A stretch of DNA of 39,774 nt from a virus, in the IMG/VR virus record IMGVR_UViG_3300049032_000033, positions 1-39,774 of that record. The stretch is one strand, 5' to 3'. A program made the translations under genes and the position numbers. The notes below the pieces were generated by a model, which had not been told where the DNA came from, ran no database searches, and saw only the letters and a list, made by a program, of their open reading frames with translations. Positions 5,779 through 15,059 of this stretch are shown one piece after another (position 1 is the first letter of the stretch; each line of letters starts with the position of its first letter).

Positions 5779-5967
5779 TTAGGCTTCGTGCTTGCCCTTG
5801 GACGCGTCGGCGCTCGTCAGGTAGCCCGCAACGAACACCAGCAGTGTCGTGATAGCGCCCTGAACCTCGTTCGGCAGCTCGATACCGGCCGTCTTCAGCA
5901 GCCACGCGATGATCGTTGTAACAGCGGCGGCGAGTACCGCGGCGGTAACTTTCGGGTTCACGTTCAT
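5779..5967 (-). CDS. Holin
   Basis: A 62-residue protein with two hydrophobic segments (about 8-25 and 36-52) separated by a short loop, and a charged C-terminus (KGKHEA), as in small class II holins. ATGA overlap with the endolysin stop and its position right after the lysin support this. It would permeabilise the membrane and release the endolysin. Confidence 0.82.
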   Translation of the reverse strand: MNVNPKVTAAVLAAAVTTIIAWLLKTAGIELPNEVQGAITTLLVFVAGYLTSADASKGKHEA

Positions 5968-6836
5968 TTGCGGTCCTCCACGGTTACGGTTGCTTCGACT
6001 TTGACGCCCTCAGCGAGCCCTTCACGGACAGCGGCCTTCACAGCCTCAAGGTCAGCGGACGGTGCCACGGCAGCGACCGCCCGGACAATCGCCTCGACGT
6101 GCGCGTCATTCCACGCCACGAACGACGCCAGAGACGTTTCCCCACCGAGCCCCGAACCCTGCCGCCCAATCGGCGTATTCAGGGTCTTAGACGCCGCACG
6201 CCCGCCCACCAACTCGGCCAGGTAATCCCGGCCATCAGGGGCGCACAGCATCCAGTAAATGTCTTCCTGCTGCTTATCAGTCAGTGCCATGAGGAATCCT
6301 CCAGGTTGGTTGGTTGTGGTGGTGCCAGTCGTTACCGTGCCCGACGTGACAAGGGACGTGCCGAAGAGGGTTGCCGGGTTGATGCGCCCGTACATGTAGG
6401 AGTTGAGGACATAGCCGTCTGGTAGTGCCTCAAAGTGGAGGTGATCGCCGGTTGATGCGCCCGTGTTACCGGACAACCCAAGGACTTGCCCCTCGTCCAC
6501 CTGCTGCCCCACGCGGACCCGTGCGGCGCCGTCCATGCAATGCCCGTAAATGCCGATAAACCAGCCATGATCCACAACATAGGTGAACCCGGCGAACCCC
6601 GGCGCGATCCACCACGGATTATCCGCATAGGACCCGCTGAAGTAGCCCACATGCCGGACAATCCCAGACGTGACAGCCTTTACAGGCGTGCCGGCCGGGC
6701 AAGGGTAGTCCTCGCCCGTGTGACCGTCCGGCTGATAGTTACCGAACGTCTGGATAAGCCACGAATCCCACGGCAGCCAGCGGGTAGGGTTCGCGCCGTA
6801 CAACTGGGTAGGCGCGTAAGGTACAGGACGAATCAT
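5964..6836 (-). CDS. Endolysin, M23-family metallopeptidase
   Basis: A 290-residue protein. The N-terminal catalytic domain has the LytM/M23 zinc ligands: HTGEDY (His and Asp) near residue 39, a conserved IYGHC near 97, and the DHLHFE HxH motif near 131. A Thr/Gly-rich linker (about 160-175) leads to a C-terminal region beginning [15 protein letters not shown], probably for wall or virion binding. It cuts peptide cross-links in host peptidoglycan. The start (ATG 6836) overlaps the upstream stop by ATGA; the longer frame to 6923 is not needed. Confidence 0.9.
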   Translation of the reverse strand: MIRPVPYAPTQLYGANPTRWLPWDSWLIQTFGNYQPDGHTGEDYPCPAGTPVKAVTSGIVRHVGYFSGSYADNPWWIAPGFAGFTYVVDHGWFIGIYGHCMDGAARVRVGQQVDEGQVLGLSGNTGASTGDHLHFEALPDGYVLNSYMYGRINPATLFGTSLVTSGTVTTGTTTTNQPGGFLMALTDKQQEDIYWMLCAPDGRDYLAELVGGRAASKTLNTPIGRQGSGLGGETSLASFVAWNDAHVEAIVRAVAAVAPSADLEAVKAAVREGLAEGVKVEATVTVEDRK

Positions 6837-7627
6837 GGCGTGGCCCCTTGTCCGGGTGGAATAAGTGTTGCGCGGCATTGCCCGCCGTCCGATGTGGCGC
6901 CGTCCGTGTAAGTAACCGTCCAACGCCCGTTATCGCCGCAGAACGCAGACGAGATGCCGCGCCCCTCTTCACCCTGCGGACCAGCAGGACCGGGCGCACC
7001 ATCAGCACCCGCAGGACCAGCAGGACCCGGCACCGTAGAATCAGCACCAGCGGGGCCGGCAGGACCAGCAGGACCCGTCGCCCCCGTCAAACCATCCAAA
7101 CCCTGCGGACCAACAGGCCCCACAGGACCCGGCGGGCCAACAGGGCCAGTGCCGCCAGTCAAACCCAGCAGCCCCATGATTCCCTGATCGCCCTTGTCAC
7201 CCTTCGCCCCAGCAGGGCCAGTAGCGCCCATAGGTCCGGGGAAACCCTGCTCACCGCGAGGACCCGGAACGCCCGGAATACCCTGCGGCCCAGCCAACGG
7301 TGTGGACGGTTCGGCCGCTACCTGCTCCGCCTTCTGACAAATATTCGAACCCACAGGCGACTGCGGAAAGTCAGCGGACTTACACGCCGCGTCGAACTCC
7401 TCAGCAAGGCTCTGTTTCTCCTGCTGCTGCGTGTCCCCATACGTCGCATTCACAGCCGCCAGCCGCGCATTATCAAGCGCAAAAAACAGACACGCAATAC
7501 CAAACGCAATCGACACCACAGCAAGCGCCCAAATCAGCATGTTCCGCCGCCGAGCCGCCCGGTGAGAACGCGCCAACTCCTCCTCCTGCGCGTCCAACGA
7601 CTTATTAAACTCCGTGTCGTTACTCAT
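6833..7627 (-). CDS. Membrane-anchored collagen-like repeat protein
   Basis: A 264-residue protein. Residues 1-28 are charged, 29-52 are a clear transmembrane helix ([20 protein letters not shown]), 53-100 are a helical region with two cysteines, and about 113-215 are Gly-X-Y repeats ([16 protein letters not shown] and similar). A cysteine-containing beta tail follows. Collagen-like repeats usually occur in tail fibres, but the N-terminal membrane anchor next to the lysis genes is odd and suggests a lysis or envelope role. Start ATG 7627 has GGAGG at good spacing and overlaps the upstream stop. Confidence 0.75.
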   Translation of the reverse strand: MSNDTEFNKSLDAQEEELARSHRAARRRNMLIWALAVVSIAFGIACLFFALDNARLAAVNATYGDTQQQEKQSLAEEFDAACKSADFPQSPVGSNICQKAEQVAAEPSTPLAGPQGIPGVPGPRGEQGFPGPMGATGPAGAKGDKGDQGIMGLLGLTGGTGPVGPPGPVGPVGPQGLDGLTGATGPAGPAGPAGADSTVPGPAGPAGADGAPGPAGPQGEEGRGISSAFCGDNGRWTVTYTDGATSDGGQCRATLIPPGQGATP

Positions 7628-7898
7628 CGTCATCCTCCGGCCACGCGTCAGGGTCAGGCTTGATATCATGCGCCACAAGCTGCTCCCGCCACCGATCACC
7701 AGCACGAGTCCGCTGATTCAACCTGCGGGTAACACGGGCAAGCTGAGCCTTCAACTCCTCAATGCGATCCTTCAACGTCTGAATCACAGCGCCCTCCCGA
7801 GCTTCCCGCTTCTTATCAAGCCGGTTAATCCACCAACCAACACCGCCACCAACAACGCCCAGGAAGGTGCCGAGCGGTACAAGCCATTGAAGATCCAC
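7620..7898 (-). CDS. Small membrane protein with coiled coil (holin-like)
   Basis: A 92-residue protein with an N-terminal transmembrane segment (about 5-24, [18 protein letters not shown]), a basic/coiled-coil region (27-70) and an acidic tail. This design is common next to actinophage endolysins and may be a second holin or spanin-like accessory (inference). It overlaps the next gene. Confidence 0.7.
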   Translation of the reverse strand: MDLQWLVPLGTFLGVVGGGVGWWINRLDKKREAREGAVIQTLKDRIEELKAQLARVTRRLNQRTRAGDRWREQLVAHDIKPDPDAWPEDDDE

Positions 7899-7922
7899 AC
7901 CGCTGACCCTCCTAGACTTTGG

Positions 7923-8837
7923 TTAGAACAGCGGCCAGGTAGCCGAGAACGACGTAACCCCGGAACCCGCGTTAATCGTCACGTTCCCCACAGTCGGCTC
8001 CACCTGAACATCGGACCCCTGCACCCTGTAGCCGGGCTTGTACGCGGACGGGATCACGGCGATGGCCTGATCATTGCCCCACGCATTAGCACGCGACACG
8101 GACCCGTTCACAATGACCCAGCCGTTCTTGACCGCGTACTTGATCCCAGACCAGCCAGAAGTGTTGTTCGGTGTGAAGCCCTGCACCGTGGCAAGGTTCG
8201 TCCACGGCACATCCGGGAACGTTGATACGTCACCGACCTTCACCCATTCCGGCGTGTCGTTCGCACCAGAGCGGCGGATCCAGTCGATGCCGTTGATGTT
8301 AATCCGGGTGCCGGTCTTGTTCAGGAAGGACCGCACCAGATCGTGCGCGCCGATCAGCCCGCCACCATCACCGGCCCACGTCCGCAAATCAATGAACCCT
8401 GTAGGCTGCGTCTGCCCCGCCGTGACCTGCACGAGCGCGAGGGGCTGGTCATCAATGCCGCCAGGGTTAGAGTTCCTGCCGCCAGGAACAACAGCCGTCG
8501 CCCCGCCGTTCACCTTCACGAACTTTGATTCACCCGCGGTAGGTGTCCAGTCGCGGCGCACAGCGATAAGGTCCCAGCGTGAACCAGACGCGATAGTGTC
8601 AAGCTGTAACGTGTCATTCGCGTAAGTCTCATCCGTGACGCCGTGCCCGAACCCCTTACCTGCCGCGATAGACACGGTGCGGTCGGCCCCAGCAACAGCA
8701 GTGACCTTCCAATGCCCCGGCGAACGAACACCATACGTCGCAAGGCCGATACTCGGGTGAGCGTCCGCCCAAGAGCCTTCGGTGTACGGGGCGGTACTGG
8801 TTGTGTCGTAACCCCTGGAATAAAACTCAACAGCCAT
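7923..8837 (-). CDS. Minor tail protein
   Basis: A 304-residue beta-rich protein starting MAVEFYSRGYDTTSTAPYTE. The region around 60-150 (GFGHGVTDETYANDTLQLD, then WDLIAVRRDW) resembles the tail-appendage proteins encoded after the Gp37-like protein in many actinophages. The C-terminus (PNNTSGWSGIKYAVKNGWV) looks like a host-interaction domain. Adjacent to the Gp37-like gene; part of the baseplate or tail tip. Confidence 0.78.
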   Translation of the reverse strand: MAVEFYSRGYDTTSTAPYTEGSWADAHPSIGLATYGVRSPGHWKVTAVAGADRTVSIAAGKGFGHGVTDETYANDTLQLDTIASGSRWDLIAVRRDWTPTAGESKFVKVNGGATAVVPGGRNSNPGGIDDQPLALVQVTAGQTQPTGFIDLRTWAGDGGGLIGAHDLVRSFLNKTGTRININGIDWIRRSGANDTPEWVKVGDVSTFPDVPWTNLATVQGFTPNNTSGWSGIKYAVKNGWVIVNGSVSRANAWGNDQAIAVIPSAYKPGYRVQGSDVQVEPTVGNVTINAGSGVTSFSATWPLF

Positions 8838-9962
8838 TTAGCGGCGCTCCTGATCTCGTTGTGCCCGCGCTACGGCGGCTAGTCTTTGTGCTGTGACGCG
8901 TTCCGGCCGGTCAGTCATTTCACCAATGGCCGGTTCCACGGAGGCGTAATCACGGGACACCCATTTGAGGGTGCATTCCCTGATCACTTCTGTGATGGTG
9001 ATGTCGTCCGTTACCTTCACCGGGATCCGGTCGCCAACATGGAACCCGCCCGGCCCGTACTTGAAGATCCCCGAACCAGCCAGCGTGAGTGACACGCCAT
9101 TTTTGGGGCCGTTCTCGGCCAGTGCCTCGGCGCCGCGTGCGTCCATTACTTCGGCGCCGCCGTCATCCCGTGCGTCCTTGAACACTTCGGCGCGCATCCC
9201 GTAGGTTGCCTCGCGTGCCGTGTCCGTCAGGTAGCGGAACGTTCGCGCAGTGCCCTCGCCCTGCCCGCCAATGATCACGCGGGAAGCTTTGGGCCGGGTG
9301 CGGGTCATACTGACCTGCTTCAACGTCCGCCCGGCTGTGGAGAGTGTTCGGGGGTGGGTGACTGGTTCGTACACGTCCATGACGAGCGCGGTCCCCTGCT
9401 GCTCAACAGTGACCCCAATCCCGGCCTCTTCCAGCGCCGGGAACAACCTGTCAGCCAAGGGGTGCATACGCAGCGCAACACCGCCGGGAATGACAGCGCC
9501 ACGGTTCAGGTTCGGCGCGATGGTCAGGCCCGGAATGCCGAGCCTGAAAACACCGTTCTCTTCCACCGCGGACTTCACCACGTTCTCGGCGGTACCCGTG
9601 TAGGTGCGGTACTCCTGGCCTGACTGGTCAGAGATGAGTGCGACGGGTACGGGCCAGCCAGCGATGTCCCACAGGATCCGCTTGTCGTCCTCAACGGAAA
9701 CCGTGTAACTGCCTGACTTGCCGTCTGTAGTGAGTTCGTCCGCGACAATCGGCCCGGACATCAGAAACTCGCCCTTGAACGACACCCGCAACCGGGCACC
9801 GTCCGCCATGAGCTTCGGCAGCTCCTTATGCCCCAGCGGAACCGTCATGGAGAGCGTGCTGATCAGGTTGTGCCGGACAGTGGCAGTCAGTGAGGATGGG
9901 TTGCCGATCTGCCCTTGAAATACCCGGTCCTTGTCGTAGACCGAGATGCGAAACGCGCTCAC
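8838..9962 (-). CDS. Minor tail protein, siphovirus ReqiPepy6 Gp37-like
   Basis: A 374-residue protein. RISVYDKDRVFQGQI at the N-terminus, followed by a hub-like beta domain (SMTVPLGHKELPKLMADGA) and DDKRILWD, is the signature of the Gp37-like tail-hub family. It probably forms the tail tip with the Dit-like protein upstream, whose stop it overlaps by GTGA (GTG start). Residues EVIRECTLKW and after are typical of the family C-terminus. Confidence 0.83.
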   Translation of the reverse strand: MSAFRISVYDKDRVFQGQIGNPSSLTATVRHNLISTLSMTVPLGHKELPKLMADGARLRVSFKGEFLMSGPIVADELTTDGKSGSYTVSVEDDKRILWDIAGWPVPVALISDQSGQEYRTYTGTAENVVKSAVEENGVFRLGIPGLTIAPNLNRGAVIPGGVALRMHPLADRLFPALEEAGIGVTVEQQGTALVMDVYEPVTHPRTLSTAGRTLKQVSMTRTRPKASRVIIGGQGEGTARTFRYLTDTAREATYGMRAEVFKDARDDGGAEVMDARGAEALAENGPKNGVSLTLAGSGIFKYGPGGFHVGDRIPVKVTDDITITEVIRECTLKWVSRDYASVEPAIGEMTDRPERVTAQRLAAVARAQRDQERR

Positions 9963-10939
9963 CAGGGCCTCCGGTACAGGGTAGGTAGCAGCGCTTCAAC
10001 CTTCCCTAACCCCACAAGAGTCAGAGAAAGCGGAACAGCGGTGCCGGCCGGGATGGGTGCGAAGTCCGCCTCACCCAACGCCGCCGTCATGTCCACAGGG
10101 TTGATCAGGTCAACACCGACAACACGCTCAGACGGCTTAGACGGCGCCCCCGCAGCAACGTCATACATCGTCGCGCCGATAAGGTCCGGGTCCGACTCGA
10201 TAACAAGGCACTGCCCCTCGGGAACCTCAAACGGCACATCAACAACCGTTGAGCCCACACCGACAGAAGCCGTAACAGCAGGCCCCTCCACAAACCAGCG
10301 CGGGTAAGACTCAACATCGCCGGGGTTGTCCATTGACGCGTTAGCCACCGAATAGCCCGACGCGATATTCACAATCTGCGGGCCAGTAGGGTCAAAGAAC
10401 GGCAGCGGGGGAGCCTGCCCGGCGAACGAACGGACTACCGGCTCGCCCTCCCAAAACGGCCGCTCAGCAACCAGTGTGATCCCATACGAAGACCAGCCAG
10501 ACCGCAGCGGGTCCAGATCCAACGCCCTATCCCCGTCAGACTGGAACCGGAGCCGCAACGAACGATGGTTCCCGTCCGGGTGCGTCACCGTCCAAACACC
10601 CGTGTCTTCCGGGTCCATCGTCCGCCAAAACGCCCGGTCACGGTGCATCCAATCAACCGAACCAGCATCCGAGAAAATGTGCAGCGGCCAAAACACCTCA
10701 CGGTCAAGAAACGACGCGCCCTCAAACCGTGAACCAGCCACCGCCGGGGACTCAGTAGCGTGACGCTGAGACGCAACACTCCCAAGCCCCCGAACACCAG
10801 GCATCAAAAACAATCCCGTAGAAGGATCAGTAAGAACCCACTCCGTACCCTTAGACGCCCACCGCATCCCCAACCCAGCCCAAGCCGGAGCGGCAGGCAC
10901 AGGCGGCAAATACGGGGCACCATAAACAATGTTCGCCAA
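9959..10939 (-). CDS. Distal tail (Dit-like) protein
   Basis: A 326-residue protein directly after the tape measure, the usual Dit position. MRWASKGTEWVLTDPSTGLF and GSRFEGASFLDREVFWPLHIF fit the N-terminal ring domain of siphovirus Dit proteins, and TLVAERPFWEGEPV is a recurrent element of this family. It joins the tail tube to the tip. The start is TTG 10939, with GGGAGAG upstream. Confidence 0.8.
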   Translation of the reverse strand: MANIVYGAPYLPPVPAAPAWAGLGMRWASKGTEWVLTDPSTGLFLMPGVRGLGSVASQRHATESPAVAGSRFEGASFLDREVFWPLHIFSDAGSVDWMHRDRAFWRTMDPEDTGVWTVTHPDGNHRSLRLRFQSDGDRALDLDPLRSGWSSYGITLVAERPFWEGEPVVRSFAGQAPPLPFFDPTGPQIVNIASGYSVANASMDNPGDVESYPRWFVEGPAVTASVGVGSTVVDVPFEVPEGQCLVIESDPDLIGATMYDVAAGAPSKPSERVVGVDLINPVDMTAALGEADFAPIPAGTAVPLSLTLVGLGKVEALLPTLYRRPW

Positions 10940-10951
10940 TGGGCTCTCCCT

Positions 10952-13285
10952 CTATCTGTAAACCGCTAGAGCGTCCTGCTGACGCGTCAAAATAACCCGC
11001 GCCATCTCGTCCTCATCGCGGACATGGATCGTCCCGTAATTGTTGAAACCAGCGCCGCCCGCAGACACGCCTGTGAGCGCGCCAGCGGGGGTGTAAGCGC
11101 CCGCACTATAGGAGGGAACCTGCGGGACCTGCACAAGCCCATTCACCGCCGCGGTAACGCCAGGCTGAGACGCGTTCACACCAGCGATCACGCCCGCGCC
11201 GATCATCATGCCAACCTGCGCCTTGAACACACGGCTGGGCGACTTGATACCAAGGAAACCCTTGATCCCGTCAAGCATCGCCCCGCCAACGTTCCGCACA
11301 GCAGCCACGGCGTTGTCGATCATCCCGCCAACGCCATTAATGAGGCCCTGAATAATGTTCTGACCGATACCCAACATTTGCCCCGGCAAGGCACTCAACG
11401 CGCCTGTAATCCTGGATGGCAGGGAAGTGAAGAACCCAACAAGCGTCCCGATAAACCCCGACACGCCGCCAATGACGTTGTTCCACGTACTGGAAAAGAA
11501 ATTGCCGATGCTGCCCAAGGTTGAAGCGACGAAGTTGCCGACCAGCCCGAGCCCGGAAATGACCACCTGACCGATAAGCTGCAACGCGCCCCGAACAATG
11601 CTCCCAATCGTGTTCCAAACACCCTGGAAGATGTTCTGTACACCGGTCCACACGTTCTGCCAGTCGCCCCGGATAGCACCCGACACAACCTGAATGACAC
11701 CCTGCACTATCTGCATGGCCGACTTGATCACGTCAGCGACCACAGAGAACACCGTCACCACAACAGGCATGAGCGCCTGAATGATCGGGATAAGCAGCCC
11801 GGCAATGATAGTGACCAGAGGGGCAATCGCGTTCACAACATTGCCGAAGATCGACATAAGCGGCGGCAGGATCGATGTGACAAGGCTCGTGATGATCGGC
11901 GCCAACTGCCCAATAAGCGCCGCCACCAGCGGCATGATCGCACCAAGCACACCCATCAACACCGGGACCAGCGTCACCAGCGCCTCAGAGAACACAATGA
12001 ACATCGCATTGATGACCGGCATGATCGACACCAACACGCCCGACAGTGCCCCGACGAGCAACTGAATGATCGGCGTCAACTGCTGCAACGCGCCAGTCAG
12101 AACCGTGCCCAGAGTCAGCGCAAGGACCTGAAAGAGCCCCGCAATCTGCGGCAACACAGGACCAAGCGCCTGAAAAATCAGAGACAAAGGAGAGAACGAA
12201 GACACCAGCGCGAACACCTGCGGGATCAGCGGACCCCACGTCGCACTAAGCGAACTAAACATCGGCCCAACCACAGACAAGGCAGACTTGATCTTCCCGC
12301 CAATGTCTATCGCCGCGTCACGGACATTGAACAGGAAGTTAACCAGACCGGAATCTTCCTCAACCCGGAACGCCTGAGCGAAAGCGCTAGAAAAATCACC
12401 CTTCACCAGCAAGTCATAAAGACCCTGCGCGCCGCCTACAAGCGTCCTGATCGCTACGACGGTCCCGTTTATAGCCGGGCCTAGGGCGTTAGACAAGGCC
12501 CCAGTGAACGCGGCAACAACCGGCAGCAACTCCTTGCCGACCACAGCCTTACCGTTCGCCCACTGCGCGTTTAGTACCTGCTGCTTGTGAGCGAGCGTGT
12601 CACTCTCGCGGCCGAAGTTACCGTGCGCGTCCGCCGTCTGCTTCATAATCAGAGACAGGGTTGCCGCCTGGGTAGCCTCGTCAGAGAGCGACCCGCCAAC
12701 CTTCGAGAACCCAAGCGCCGCGGCCTCAGCATCAATCTTCGCCTGATTCAGCGACACGCCATAGCGCTCAATTGGGTCGCGTTCGCCCTTGAGGGCCGAT
12801 GAAAGAGCCTCGACAGCCTCGGAAGTCGTGCCCCCGAACATTGATGACAAATCAGCGCCGAGGGTAATAAGGTTCTGCGTCTTCGGCGCCAACTCATCCA
12901 TCGCCGTGCCGCCATTTTTGAGCTGCGAACCAATCAGCGTGCCCAGCTCATTAAATTCATTCATGCTCAGACCAACATCGTTGGCCGCGGAATCAGCCCA
13001 CGCGTGCATATCCGCAGCCGACTCACCAAACACGGTACTAATAGCGCCTACCGACTGCTCCAGATCCGCAGCACCAGACACCGCAGACTTGAAAAACGAG
13101 CCAATACCCAGCGCACCAATAGCAGCAGCGGCGATACCAACAGCCCCGCCAAACCGTGAACCGGCTTCCTTGCCCGCAGACTCGCCAACATCGCCGGCGC
13201 CACCAAAGGCTTGCTTGATTTCAGCGCCAAGCTTGTTGGTGCCCAATCCAACGGAGATAAACGCCGCGCCAATTTCCGTTGCCAA
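10952..13285 (-). CDS. Tape measure protein
   Basis: A 777-residue protein, the longest gene, which sets tail length and enters the host during injection. The N-terminus has AFGGAGDVGESAGKEAGSRF and a glycine/alanine hydrophobic stretch (49-66). TMP core segments around DLEQSVGAISTVFGESAADM and SALKGERDPIERYGVSLN are typical. About 350-540 is very hydrophobic with repeated Val/Leu/Pro patterns (several predicted membrane helices), and the C-terminal part LGIKSPSRVFKAQVGMMIG is a widespread TMP motif. The start is an unusual TTG at 13285, forced by an in-frame stop just upstream. Confidence 0.93.
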   Translation of the reverse strand: MATEIGAAFISVGLGTNKLGAEIKQAFGGAGDVGESAGKEAGSRFGGAVGIAAAAIGALGIGSFFKSAVSGAADLEQSVGAISTVFGESAADMHAWADSAANDVGLSMNEFNELGTLIGSQLKNGGTAMDELAPKTQNLITLGADLSSMFGGTTSEAVEALSSALKGERDPIERYGVSLNQAKIDAEAAALGFSKVGGSLSDEATQAATLSLIMKQTADAHGNFGRESDTLAHKQQVLNAQWANGKAVVGKELLPVVAAFTGALSNALGPAINGTVVAIRTLVGGAQGLYDLLVKGDFSSAFAQAFRVEEDSGLVNFLFNVRDAAIDIGGKIKSALSVVGPMFSSLSATWGPLIPQVFALVSSFSPLSLIFQALGPVLPQIAGLFQVLALTLGTVLTGALQQLTPIIQLLVGALSGVLVSIMPVINAMFIVFSEALVTLVPVLMGVLGAIMPLVAALIGQLAPIITSLVTSILPPLMSIFGNVVNAIAPLVTIIAGLLIPIIQALMPVVVTVFSVVADVIKSAMQIVQGVIQVVSGAIRGDWQNVWTGVQNIFQGVWNTIGSIVRGALQLIGQVVISGLGLVGNFVASTLGSIGNFFSSTWNNVIGGVSGFIGTLVGFFTSLPSRITGALSALPGQMLGIGQNIIQGLINGVGGMIDNAVAAVRNVGGAMLDGIKGFLGIKSPSRVFKAQVGMMIGAGVIAGVNASQPGVTAAVNGLVQVPQVPSYSAGAYTPAGALTGVSAGGAGFNNYGTIHVRDEDEMARVILTRQQDALAVYR

Positions 13286-13309
13286 AGGGCACCAACTTTC
13301 GCTATGTAG

Positions 13310-13965
13310 TTACCAGCCCAACCACTCTTTGATGGCGGTCATACTCTCGGCCTTGCCGCCGAACTTCTTAGCCTCAGGCTCAACACCAGGACGGGGGATC
13401 GGCTTCGGACGGTTCCGGTTCTTCTGCCCGTCCTTCGACTGCATCCAATTCCCGGCGATCACCGCATCAGCAACAACCGCCAACAGGTGCTCAGACAGGC
13501 CCCACGGCGCCGCGTCAGGGTGCATCGCACGATGCAACGCACTATCCGGCGACTGATACTGCACAATGTCGCGCAGGTCCGCCCAAGACACCAGTTCGGG
13601 CACATCCGCGGCCCGGTAGCCGATCCTCAGCAGGTCATAATTCAGGGCTCCCCGAAACTCCCGAAGGAGAGTTAGGAGCCCTCGGATTCCCCCGCCGACA
13701 CTCCACTGTCAGACTGCCAAGCCGTGATCAGGCCGACGAGCTGTTCCTTATCGAGGGTGCGGATCGCCTTACCAACCGGCGTATCCTTCGAACCGAAGAT
13801 ATCCAGGTACGGACCGATAGCGTTCTCCGGCGCAGACTCAATGATCTCCGCGACACTCACCGGCAGATGCTCGAACTTCGGGACGTTGTACGTCTTCCCG
13901 CCGATCTTGAACTCAAAAACGTTCTGCTTCAATGACCGCTTAGCGGCCGGCACTTCATAAACCAT
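13310..13965 (-). CDS. Tail assembly chaperone, long form by -1 frameshift
   Basis: Joining the 13672-13965 frame to the downstream frame by a -1 slip at 13687-13693 gives about 218 residues: 92 from the first frame, then GIRGLLTLLREFRGALNYDL into MPELVSWADLRDIV-type sequence down to GGKAESMTAIKEWLGW. The -1 frame is open through the slip point. This is the gpG/gpGT arrangement, in which the long form helps load tail-tube subunits on the tape measure encoded next. The linked downstream frame has no start codon with a good Shine-Dalgarno of its own. Confidence 0.85.
13672..13965 (-). CDS. Tail assembly chaperone, short form
   Basis: A 97-residue product, MVYEVPAAKRSLKQNVFEF, followed by GGKTYNVPKFEHLPVSV, a pattern typical of siphovirus gpG-like chaperones placed between the major tail protein and the tape measure. 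It ends GVSAGESEGS just after the slippery site. Most ribosomes should make this form. Confidence 0.87.
   Translation of the reverse strand: MVYEVPAAKRSLKQNVFEFKIGGKTYNVPKFEHLPVSVAEIIESAPENAIGPYLDIFGSKDTPVGKAIRTLDKEQLVGLITAWQSDSGVSAGESEGS
13687..13693 (-). promoter_or_regulatory. -1 ribosomal frameshift site
   Basis: On the minus strand the heptamer GGGGGAA is read GCG GGG GAA in the first frame. A slip of one base back keeps a GGG codon in the P site and puts GGA in the A site, entering the open downstream frame. The position, near the end of the short chaperone and ahead of the tape measure gene, is where siphoviruses place this signal. Confidence 0.75.
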
Positions 13966-13967
13966 GG

Positions 13968-14038
13968 GGTGACTCCAAAGGTAGGGTGACTGATTGGTTG
14001 GGTGACTATTGGGTGACCTCGGGGCGGGGAGTCACCAC
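13968..14038. repeat. Four short GGGTGAC repeats and a 12-bp hairpin
   Basis: GGGTGAC(T) occurs four times between about 13972 and 14017 in the gap between the major tail gene and the chaperone gene. Next to it CCTCGGGGCGGG (14017-14028) pairs with CCCGCCCCGAGG (14041-14052). No T-run follows on the minus strand, so this is more likely an attenuator or an mRNA-stabilising 3' structure for the highly expressed tail gene than a plain terminator. Confidence 0.55.
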
Positions 14039-14060
14039 AACCCGCCCCGAGGGGTCTTCA

Positions 14061-14636
14061 CTAAGCGGCGAACTTGCCGTCGTCGAGGTACTTGTACGCT
14101 TTGTTGCCGTCAGCGTCCTCGAATGCCTCTACAGTCACCTGGTAGCCGATGACTTCGGTGTCGGAGTACGTGATGTCCCCAACTTCGGTAATCTGGCCGT
14201 CAGGGATGTGGATGCGGATCTTCGCGTCGCCGTCCTTGACCTCGAACGCGAACGGCATGTGCGGCAGAGTCGCGCCGTTGACCTTGACCGCGTGCAGAGT
14301 GCCAGTGGAAGCGGTCGCCGCCGTGGTCTCCACGTTGTCTTCGCCGTAAACAGCCCGGAGTACGTCACCATTCAGGGTTTCCAGGAAGGTGAACTGATAC
14401 GAGACGTTATGCTCGGTCTGGACGATCTTGACGACAGAGCCGCCCCACGCCCGGATGCGGTCGCTTGACCGCTCGTTGGTTTCGGTGACGCCGTCTTCAC
14501 CGATGTAACCGGCAGCATTGAAGCCGGTAAGCGCCGAAGTCGCGTCAGTAGGTGCTACAGCGGCGTCCGTGCCAAGCAGGACACCGCCAGTCGCCAGCGG
14601 GACGCCGGCAACTACGTTGGAAGCTGTGTTAGCCAT
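14061..14636 (-). CDS. Major tail (tube) protein
   Basis: A 191-residue protein with a conserved actinophage major-tail pattern: N-terminal GGVLLGTDAAVAPTDATS, then GYIGEDGVTET, WGGSVVKIVQTEHNVSYQF and a C-terminal beta domain (VIGYQVTVEAFEDADGNKAY). It lies between tail terminator and chaperone genes and is followed by a strong hairpin, as expected for a highly expressed tube subunit. Confidence 0.9.
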   Translation of the reverse strand: MANTASNVVAGVPLATGGVLLGTDAAVAPTDATSALTGFNAAGYIGEDGVTETNERSSDRIRAWGGSVVKIVQTEHNVSYQFTFLETLNGDVLRAVYGEDNVETTAATASTGTLHAVKVNGATLPHMPFAFEVKDGDAKIRIHIPDGQITEVGDITYSDTEVIGYQVTVEAFEDADGNKAYKYLDDGKFAA

Positions 14637-14657
14637 GTTTCCTCCAAAGGAAAGTAG

Positions 14658-15056
14658 TTAGGGTTTTGCCGGACGTACGTGCCAGCGGACAGTGAATTGG
14701 TAGCGCGGTTTGGTTGTGTCGGGGTCGGGGAAGAACTGCACGCCACCAACGGAATCGACGCGGCGAACAAACACCCCGCCGGCCGAAGTCCACGCAGCGG
14801 AGAACATGTGCGCCTGGGCGGTACGGGCAAGCTGGGACGTGGTTGGTTCGTCAGGGCCCCAACACTCCACCGTTAACTGCACGGTGTCAGTGGCGACGTT
14901 GACCCGCGTACCGCCCGTAAGCGACACCTTGACCATCCTGTTAGGCATCGTCGCGGGGACCTTCGTAGCGACCTTGTCAGCCAGTGCGCCAAGCTTGGCC
15001 CGGAGGAACGTCACAGCCGCAAGTTCCGCGTCGGGGGTAACCAGCATTTCAGCCAT
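14658..15056 (-). CDS. Tail terminator protein
   Basis: A 132-residue protein just upstream of the major tail gene, the usual place for the terminator ring. It has an alpha-beta pattern: helical start (TFLRAKLGAL), strands (MVKVSLTGGTR, QLTVECWGPDE), helix (LARTAQAHMFSAAW) and the final YQFTVRWHVRP strand typical of this family. It caps the tail tube and joins it to the head. Confidence 0.78.
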   Translation of the reverse strand: MAEMLVTPDAELAAVTFLRAKLGALADKVATKVPATMPNRMVKVSLTGGTRVNVATDTVQLTVECWGPDEPTTSQLARTAQAHMFSAAWTSAGGVFVRRVDSVGGVQFFPDPDTTKPRYQFTVRWHVRPAKP

Positions 15057-15059
15057 TGA

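Noticed and set aside
6950-7290. Possible CRISPR or tandem-repeat array
   Set aside because: The repeats are codon-level Gly-Pro-X repeats of a collagen-like protein; there are no constant repeats with unique spacers. No CRISPR array was seen anywhere in the window.
6848-7663. Plus-strand frame rich in Arg and Thr
   Set aside because: It is the antisense of the Gly-X-Y repeats, which gives an apparent repetitive basic protein.
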